Assembly (NCBI GenBank): GCA_030039755.1
Contig: JASHUY010000007.1
Span: 1 to 38,406, forward strand
Direction: 5' to 3'
Length of the DNA stretch: 38,406 bases
Origin: Acidimicrobiales bacterium
GTDB taxonomy: Bacteria > Actinomycetota > Acidimicrobiia > Acidimicrobiales > RAAP-2
Below are positions 34,082 to 38,406 of the stretch, one piece after another. The notes under the pieces were generated by a model. That model saw only the letters and a list, made by a program, of their open reading frames with translations, made no database searches and had not been told where the DNA came from. The position numbers were made by a program, and so were the translations under genes. How positions within the stretch are numbered: position 1 is the first letter of the stretch; the number at the start of each line of letters is the position of its first letter.

Positions 34082-34831
34082 TCACTCCGAGGTGGGGTGG
34101 GCCGCAGCCGCGGTCGCCAGGTCCGAGATCACGGCGGCGCTCGCCGCACGAGTCGCTCGTGCGGTGTCGAGGCCGAGACGGACGAGGCGCCCGATCACCT
34201 TCGGGTCGCGCAGCACGACACGCGCGGCTGCAGCGACGTCCGCCCGTCCGTCGGGGCGCAGGAGCGACGCCACCTCCGCGGTCAGGGTGCCCGGGACGTC
34301 GCTGACCGCGCGGACGACGTCCCAAGGGATCCGGTTCGCCTCGCACACTGCGGCGATCGCCGCGGTCTCCATGTCCACCGCCGTCGCGCCGTCGGGAAGC
34401 TGCGGGAGGGACGCGGCGCCGTCCGGGCCGCGGCCCGCTAGGTACGCCCGGTCCACCGTGGCGAGCACCCCTGCCCGTGCTTCCATCGTGCCGGGCGTGT
34501 GCACCGAACCGGACCCTACGTCGACCACGGTCGCGGGACGAACGAGGTCGCCCACCTCGAGGGCGGGGTCGAGCGCGCCGGCCACGCCGGTGACGACCAC
34601 GCGCCGTGCAGCCACCGCCCCGAGCACCTGCGCCGTGCCTCCGCCGGCGCGGGCCGGTCCGACGCCGACGGCCGCCGCCACCACGCCGTGGCCGCGCCAT
34701 GCGGGCAGGCCGGCTATCGACGCCCGCCGCAGCCGGAGCTTCCGGGCGAGGGGGCGCAACTCCCGCGGCATCGCCGCGACGACGAGGACCACGCGCGCTG
34801 TCGGAGGAGGCGCCGGCCCGCTCGGCTGCAA
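34082..34831 (-). CDS. Nucleoside phosphorylase-fold hydrolase (MTA/SAH nucleosidase-like)
   Basis: A 249-residue member of the PNP/UDP superfamily. VVTGVAGALDPALEVGDLV is the phosphate/ribose loop, TAVDMETAAIAAVCEANRIP has the substrate-binding Met-Glu, and VRAVSD provides the catalytic Asp. The family includes MTA/SAH nucleosidase, futalosine hydrolase and the hopanoid enzyme HpnG; sequence alone does not decide. It starts 18 bases after the end of the upstream exported-protein gene, so the two may be co-transcribed. Confidence 0.82.
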   Translation of the reverse strand: MQPSGPAPPPTARVVLVVAAMPRELRPLARKLRLRRASIAGLPAWRGHGVVAAAVGVGPARAGGGTAQVLGAVAARRVVVTGVAGALDPALEVGDLVRPATVVDVGSGSVHTPGTMEARAGVLATVDRAYLAGRGPDGAASLPQLPDGATAVDMETAAIAAVCEANRIPWDVVRAVSDVPGTLTAEVASLLRPDGRADVAAAARVVLRDPKVIGRLVRLGLDTARATRAASAAVISDLATAAAAHPTSE

Positions 34832-34849
34832 CGGCGCCCCCCTGCGCCG

Positions 34850-35410
34850 CTACCGCGAACGGGTCCAGCCGCCGATGCGTGACAGCCGGAAGTCCTCGGT
34901 CTCTGTGACGTGCTGGGACTCGACCGTCGCGTCGAAGCGCAGGGAGACCCCGACGACGTAGCCGCCGTCCAGCTGTACCCGCCACCTGTACGTACCTTTG
35001 ATCTCGGCTCGCAGCGACGGCTTCAGGACCTTCCACGCGGGCTCGACGTAGTCGTAGGAGGAGCCGTGGGCCGAGAAGGCATCGATGGTCAGCAGGTGGC
35101 GCAGCGGACTGAGCACGCCCGAGGCCTGGCTCGTCACGTCCTCCTTCGCCTCGACCTTGCCTGTTCGTCCCACCGCCTTCATCAGCACGTGGTTCGGAGC
35201 CGTGAAGACGAACGAGATGGTGGTGCCCGGCTCCCGGCTCGTCGTGTAGCTGCCCACGATCCGGGTCGCCTCGAGCGTCTCACCGGCGGCGTTGTGCACG
35301 CTCAGGTCGGCCCCTGTCGGCGCCTGGACGACGCCGAGGAGCGCGCCGCCTGCTGCGAGGAGGCTCACCAGGCCGACGAGGACGAACGCCAGTGGAACGC
35401 GTCGCACCAC
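34850..35410 (-). CDS. Exported or membrane-anchored protein of unknown function
   Basis: A 186-residue protein not recognised. A short basic start (MVRR) precedes one hydrophobic segment (VPLAFVLVGLVSLLAAGGAL), which is a signal peptide or anchor. The rest is soluble and beta-rich in look, ending in RLSRIGGWTRSR. There are no Cys residues. It is in line with the nucleosidase gene downstream and the glycosyltransferase gene upstream, so an envelope role is possible. Confidence 0.7.
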   Translation of the reverse strand: MVRRVPLAFVLVGLVSLLAAGGALLGVVQAPTGADLSVHNAAGETLEATRIVGSYTTSREPGTTISFVFTAPNHVLMKAVGRTGKVEAKEDVTSQASGVLSPLRHLLTIDAFSAHGSSYDYVEPAWKVLKPSLRAEIKGTYRWRVQLDGGYVVGVSLRFDATVESQHVTETEDFRLSRIGGWTRSR

Positions 35411-35426
35411 GTCAGGCTACCCGGCG

Positions 35427-35477
35427 TGGCCGAGGTGGCCCGGGTGGCCGGGGTGGCCGGGGTGGCCGGGGTGGCCA
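35427..35477. repeat. 9-bp tandem repeat, 5.7 copies
   Basis: GTGGCCGAG, GTGGCCCGG, then three perfect GTGGCCGGG units and a final GTGGCC. It fills most of the 84-bp gap between the glycosyltransferase stop (35495, minus) and the start of the exported-protein gene (35410). Such short pure repeats can change copy number by slippage and could alter expression of the downstream gene. Confidence 0.9.
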
Positions 35478-35494
35478 CCTGACGCTTGGGGTCG

Positions 35495-36571
35495 CTATTC
35501 CCCGGTCACCTCGCGGACGAGCTCGACGAACCGCGCGGTCGAGGTGGCGAGGGCGAAGTTCCTGACGCGCAACCTGGCTGCATCGGAGAGTCGTGCGCGC
35601 AGCTCCCCGTCGGTCACCGCACGGTGGACTGCGGCCGCGAACCGCAGCGGGTCCTTCGTGGCGAGCACGAGTCCGGCGTCGCCGACCGTCTCGGGCACCG
35701 CGGCCGCGCCGTACGCGACGACGGGGACACCGTGCCCCATCGCCTCGACGATCGGCACGCAGAACCCTTCGTGCTCGGAGGCGCCCACGAAGACGTCCGC
35801 GGCGCGGTAGTACGCCTCCAGCTCGGAGGGGTCGACCGAGCCCGTGACCTCGACGGCATCGTCGAGCCCCAGCTGGTGGACGAAGCCTGCCAGCGCCGGC
35901 CCGTAGCGCTCGCCGAGCGGAGAGCCCACCAGGCGCAGCCGGGCCCGGCAGTCGTAGACGCGCCGGTAGACCGAGAGCATCTTCACGAGGTCGTGCGGAG
36001 CCTTGTGAGGCGAGACCTTCCCCACGAAGAGAAGGTCGACCCCGCCGCCCTCCTTGTCCGAGGCGAGCCGACGCGTCACCGAAGGTTCGGGGGTGGGCCC
36101 GGCCCGGGTCATGTCGATGAGGAGGGGCACCACCGAGGTCTTCAGGTAGCCCGCGTCGAGCAGCTCGAGCTCGTTGAAGTGCGAGTCGGCGACTGCGAGC
36201 ACGGCGCGCGACCCCAGCCGCGCGAGCTGGGCGCGCCCGAGGGACGCCTCGTAGGCGACCGACGGCTCCCAGGGGGCGAGGAGCTCGGCGGGCGTGATGT
36301 TGTGGTAGTTCACGAGCTTGGGCTCGTCGCGGGCCATGAGGGTGTCGAAGACGGGACTCCCGATCGACGCCTGGTAGAGGAGGAGCCGTTCGTGACCGTG
36401 GCGCCCCAGCGCGCCGATGGGCCGGCCGACCTCCGCCATGTCCGGCGTGCACGTCCCGTAGAAGATGTCGGACTCGATGCCCGCAGCGCGCAACGCGCGG
36501 GTGAGGTTCAGCGCGTGCACGCCGATGGCGTCGCGGCTGGCGAGCGACGGGATCACCTGGTCGACGCGCAC
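35495..36571 (-). CDS. GT4-family glycosyltransferase
   Basis: A 358-residue GT-B glycosyltransferase. DLLFVGKVSPHKAPHDLVKM starts the C-terminal sugar-nucleotide domain, and EHEGFCVPIVEAMGHGVPVV carries the E-x7-E motif. AVADSHFNELELLDAGY is the inter-domain part. GTG 36571 is chosen because family similarity begins at VDQVIPSLASRDAIGVH; the longer form to 36634 adds a basic stretch that overlaps the divergent promoter gap. It probably makes a cell-surface glycan. Divergent from the SpoIID-like gene. Confidence 0.88.
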   Translation of the reverse strand: MRVDQVIPSLASRDAIGVHALNLTRALRAAGIESDIFYGTCTPDMAEVGRPIGALGRHGHERLLLYQASIGSPVFDTLMARDEPKLVNYHNITPAELLAPWEPSVAYEASLGRAQLARLGSRAVLAVADSHFNELELLDAGYLKTSVVPLLIDMTRAGPTPEPSVTRRLASDKEGGGVDLLFVGKVSPHKAPHDLVKMLSVYRRVYDCRARLRLVGSPLGERYGPALAGFVHQLGLDDAVEVTGSVDPSELEAYYRAADVFVGASEHEGFCVPIVEAMGHGVPVVAYGAAAVPETVGDAGLVLATKDPLRFAAAVHRAVTDGELRARLSDAARLRVRNFALATSTARFVELVREVTGE

Positions 36572-36676
36572 GGGCGACGAGTGTAGGCACCGCCGCCGAC
36601 TTAGGCCGCGCACCGAGCGCCGCGCACCTTGCACGGCGCCGCTGGTCCGCGGTCGCGCGGGTACGGAGCGTTACCA

Positions 36677-38406
36677 TTGCGCATCGCACGTACCACTCGC
36701 CTGGCATGGGTGCGGCCTTGCGTCGCCCTCCTTGCGATCCCGGTGCTGTGCGTGGTGCCACTCGTCGCCGGGACGCAGGTTGCGGGCGCCAGAGCGGCCA
36801 CGTCCGGTGCCACGACGGCGGGCACGCGGTTCGAGCGGTCGGTGCGTGCCGCGCTGCCGCCCGACTCGACCGAGGTGCGTGTCGCGATGACCGAGAACGA
36901 CACATCCAACCTCGTGGTCGCCTCCCCGAGCGGCGCTCTCGTCGCCACCGGCGTCGCCGCCACCACGAGCGCGAAGGCGGTCGAGTACACGCCGGAGGGG
37001 AGCGGGACCTGGTCCGTGTCGACCGGTACAGGCTGTGGCGGCCCGTGGACGACGCAAGACGAGTCCGTCCCGACACCCGTGGTTCGAGCAGCGAGCACAG
37101 GGGCTCCCCTCACGCTCTGCGGGGACGACGGCACACAGCTGACCGTGCAGGGGACACTGAAAGGCGTCTACAACTCCGCAGGGGACGCGCGCACGGTGAA
37201 CACGCTTCCGCTCGAGGAGTACGTGGCGGACGTCATCCCGGCCGAGTCGATCTCGGACTGGGGCAACGTCGGCGCGCCCGGTCCCGAGGGCCGGCCCTGG
37301 GGGTTCCAGGAGCTCGAAGCCCAGGCGGTCGCGATCCGTTCCTACGTCCTGGCGGATCCTGGCGGCTATGGCGGCTACGCGACAACGTGTGATCTCTCCT
37401 GCCAGACCTACCGGGGGACGGAGTACCTCACGTCGAACAGCGAGGCAGCGGCGCAGGACACCGCGGGCGAGGTGATGGTGATGCCGAACGGCTCAGTCGC
37501 CTCTACCGAGTACTCGTCCTCCACGGGCGGCTACACCTCGAGCAGCGCAGAGGACTCGCCCTTCACACCGGTACCCGACACAGGGGACGCGGTGTGCCTC
37601 ACAGCGACCAACCCGGGGCTGTGCAACGTGAACCACGACTGGACGACGACCGTGGCGCTCGCCACGATCCACGCGCGTTGGCCGAAAGAGGGGGCGTCGC
37701 CGACGGTGACCGTCTCGGCGCGCAACGGCTACGGCACATGGGGGGGACGCGCCACCGCGATCACGATCTCGGGAGACGGCACGAGCCAGACGGTCGCATC
37801 GGCCACATTCGTCGGCGCGCTCGACCTGCTGTCCGACTACTTCTCGATCACCCAGACCTCCGGACGCCCGCTCACGATCGCCGGTCACGGGTGGGGGCAC
37901 GGCGTAGGCATGGGCCAATGGGGAGCCTTCGGCTACGCGGTCGGCACAGACCACGGTCAGGGGAACTGGACCTGGCAGCGGATCGTCGAGCACTTCTACG
38001 CGCCTGCGACGATCGTGTCGCTGCCCGCCTCGACCGCCACGGCCTTCTCCGACTCCCGGATCGAGGGTGCGACATCCGCCGGGACCGCGGCCCAGGAGCT
38101 CGAGCACCAGTTCCCAGCCTCGGCCGGGAGCTGTCCGGGAACCGCGTCCACACGCCCCGTCGTCCTCGCCACCGACGCGGGCTACGCCGACGCGCTGGCG
38201 AGCGCCTCCCTCGCTCGTGCCCTCAGCACCGGGACGCTCCTGACGGCCTCCACACAGCTCTCGAAGACGACCGCGACAGCGCTTCGTGTCGAGGGCGTGA
38301 CGCACGTCTACGTGGTCGGGGGGCCGCTCGCCGTCTCGACAGCGGTGGTCACCGCGTTGCGGTCGACGCCCGCAGGCGCGTGCGGCGGGGGAGCGGGCTC
38401 CGGGGC
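36677..38406 (+). CDS. SpoIID/LytB-domain protein with cell-wall-binding repeats (3' partial)
   Basis: A long open frame begins at TTG 36677, with GGAG about 8 bases upstream, and runs off the end: 576 residues visible. The translation starts LRIARTTRLAWVRPCVALLA, then more hydrophobic residues and VAGARA, a clear signal peptide. The SpoIID domain follows: NTLPLEEYVADVIPAES with the likely catalytic Glu, AQAVAIRSYVLA, YSSSTGGYTSSS and, later, GHGWGHGVGMGQWGAFGYA. Near residue 500 RPVVLATDAGYADALASASL and VTHVYVVGGPLAVS begin a cell-wall-binding repeat 2 region. The family are lytic transglycosylases or amidase activators acting on peptidoglycan outside the membrane. The gene is easy to miss because no ATG or GTG starts it properly. 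Confidence 0.9.
   Translation, partial: MRIARTTRLAWVRPCVALLAIPVLCVVPLVAGTQVAGARAATSGATTAGTRFERSVRAALPPDSTEVRVAMTENDTSNLVVASPSGALVATGVAATTSAKAVEYTPEGSGTWSVSTGTGCGGPWTTQDESVPTPVVRAASTGAPLTLCGDDGTQLTVQGTLKGVYNSAGDARTVNTLPLEEYVADVIPAESISDWGNVGAPGPEGRPWGFQELEAQAVAIRSYVLADPGGYGGYATTCDLSCQTYRGTEYLTSNSEAAAQDTAGEVMVMPNGSVASTEYSSSTGGYTSSSAEDSPFTPVPDTGDAVCLTATNPGLCNVNHDWTTTVALATIHARWPKEGASPTVTVSARNGYGTWGGRATAITISGDGTSQTVASATFVGALDLLSDYFSITQTSGRPLTIAGHGWGHGVGMGQWGAFGYAVGTDHGQGNWTWQRIVEHFYAPATIVSLPASTATAFSDSRIEGATSAGTAAQELEHQFPASAGSCPGTASTRPVVLATDAGYADALASASLARALSTGTLLTASTQLSKTTATALRVEGVTHVYVVGGPLAVSTAVVTALRSTPAGACGGGAGSG

Noticed and set aside
33812-34441. Plus-strand frame of 209 codons across the non-coding gap
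   Set aside because: No family features, Arg/Gly-rich, and runs antisense to a well-supported nucleosidase.
36706-37392. ATG-started 228-codon frame in the SpoIID region
   Set aside because: Wrong frame, Arg-rich; the frame starting at TTG 36677 carries the signal peptide and SpoIID motifs.

Overview
The window is GC-rich and densely coding, with many GTG starts and one TTG start. An F420-type luciferase-like oxidoreductase, a SpoIID domain followed by cell-wall-binding repeats, and several TetR regulators and AMP-dependent ligases all point to a high-GC Gram-positive, most likely an actinobacterium. Acidimicrobiia or a related lineage is possible, but the sequence alone does not prove it.

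Left half (1-19696, all plus strand). After the 3' end of a phenylacetate-CoA-ligase-like gene and a hairpin, a well-formed sigma70-like promoter (1142-1170) carries a perfect 18-bp dyad at its predicted start site. Seventeen genes follow, many overlapping by 1 to 4 bases. They are an isochorismatase-fold hydrolase; a BMP-type substrate-binding protein with its double ATPase and two permeases (nucleoside/nucleobase type); a cupin; a DUF35 and SCP2-type thiolase pair; a three-subunit molybdenum hydroxylase; a TetR regulator; an acyl-CoA ligase; an alpha/beta hydrolase; a luciferase-like flavin/F420 oxidoreductase; an SDR; a crotonase; and a short amidase-signature hydrolase. Read together this looks like one inducible catabolic system: BMP/ABC import of a small, probably nitrogen-containing heterocycle, molybdenum hydroxylation, ring attack, C-N hydrolysis by two unrelated amidohydrolases, CoA activation and a beta-oxidation-like end. 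I do not recognise it as a described pathway. The mix of classes resembles the uracil Rut pathway in part (isochorismatase, luciferase-like oxidoreductase, alpha/beta hydrolase, TetR), but adds a Mo hydroxylase and a CoA module.

Middle (19700-29620). A tRNA-Lys(CUU) on the minus strand separates the catabolic block from a polysaccharide deacetylase and an MGDG-synthase-like glycosyltransferase. Next come minus-strand dienelactone hydrolase and aldehyde dehydrogenase genes, with a hairpin repeat cluster between them. Divergent from these is a complete branched-chain-amino-acid-type ABC importer, consisting of a binding protein, a fused LivH-LivM permease, LivG and LivF.

Right part (29634-38406). 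A methyltransferase diverges from a standalone condensation-domain protein lacking the HHxxxDG histidines. Then come a DedA protein, a DUF2237 protein, a second TetR, a 366-bp non-coding stretch, a nucleoside-phosphorylase-fold hydrolase, an exported protein of unknown function, a 9-bp tandem repeat, a GT4 glycosyltransferase and, divergent from it, a TTG-started SpoIID/cell-wall-binding protein that runs off the end.
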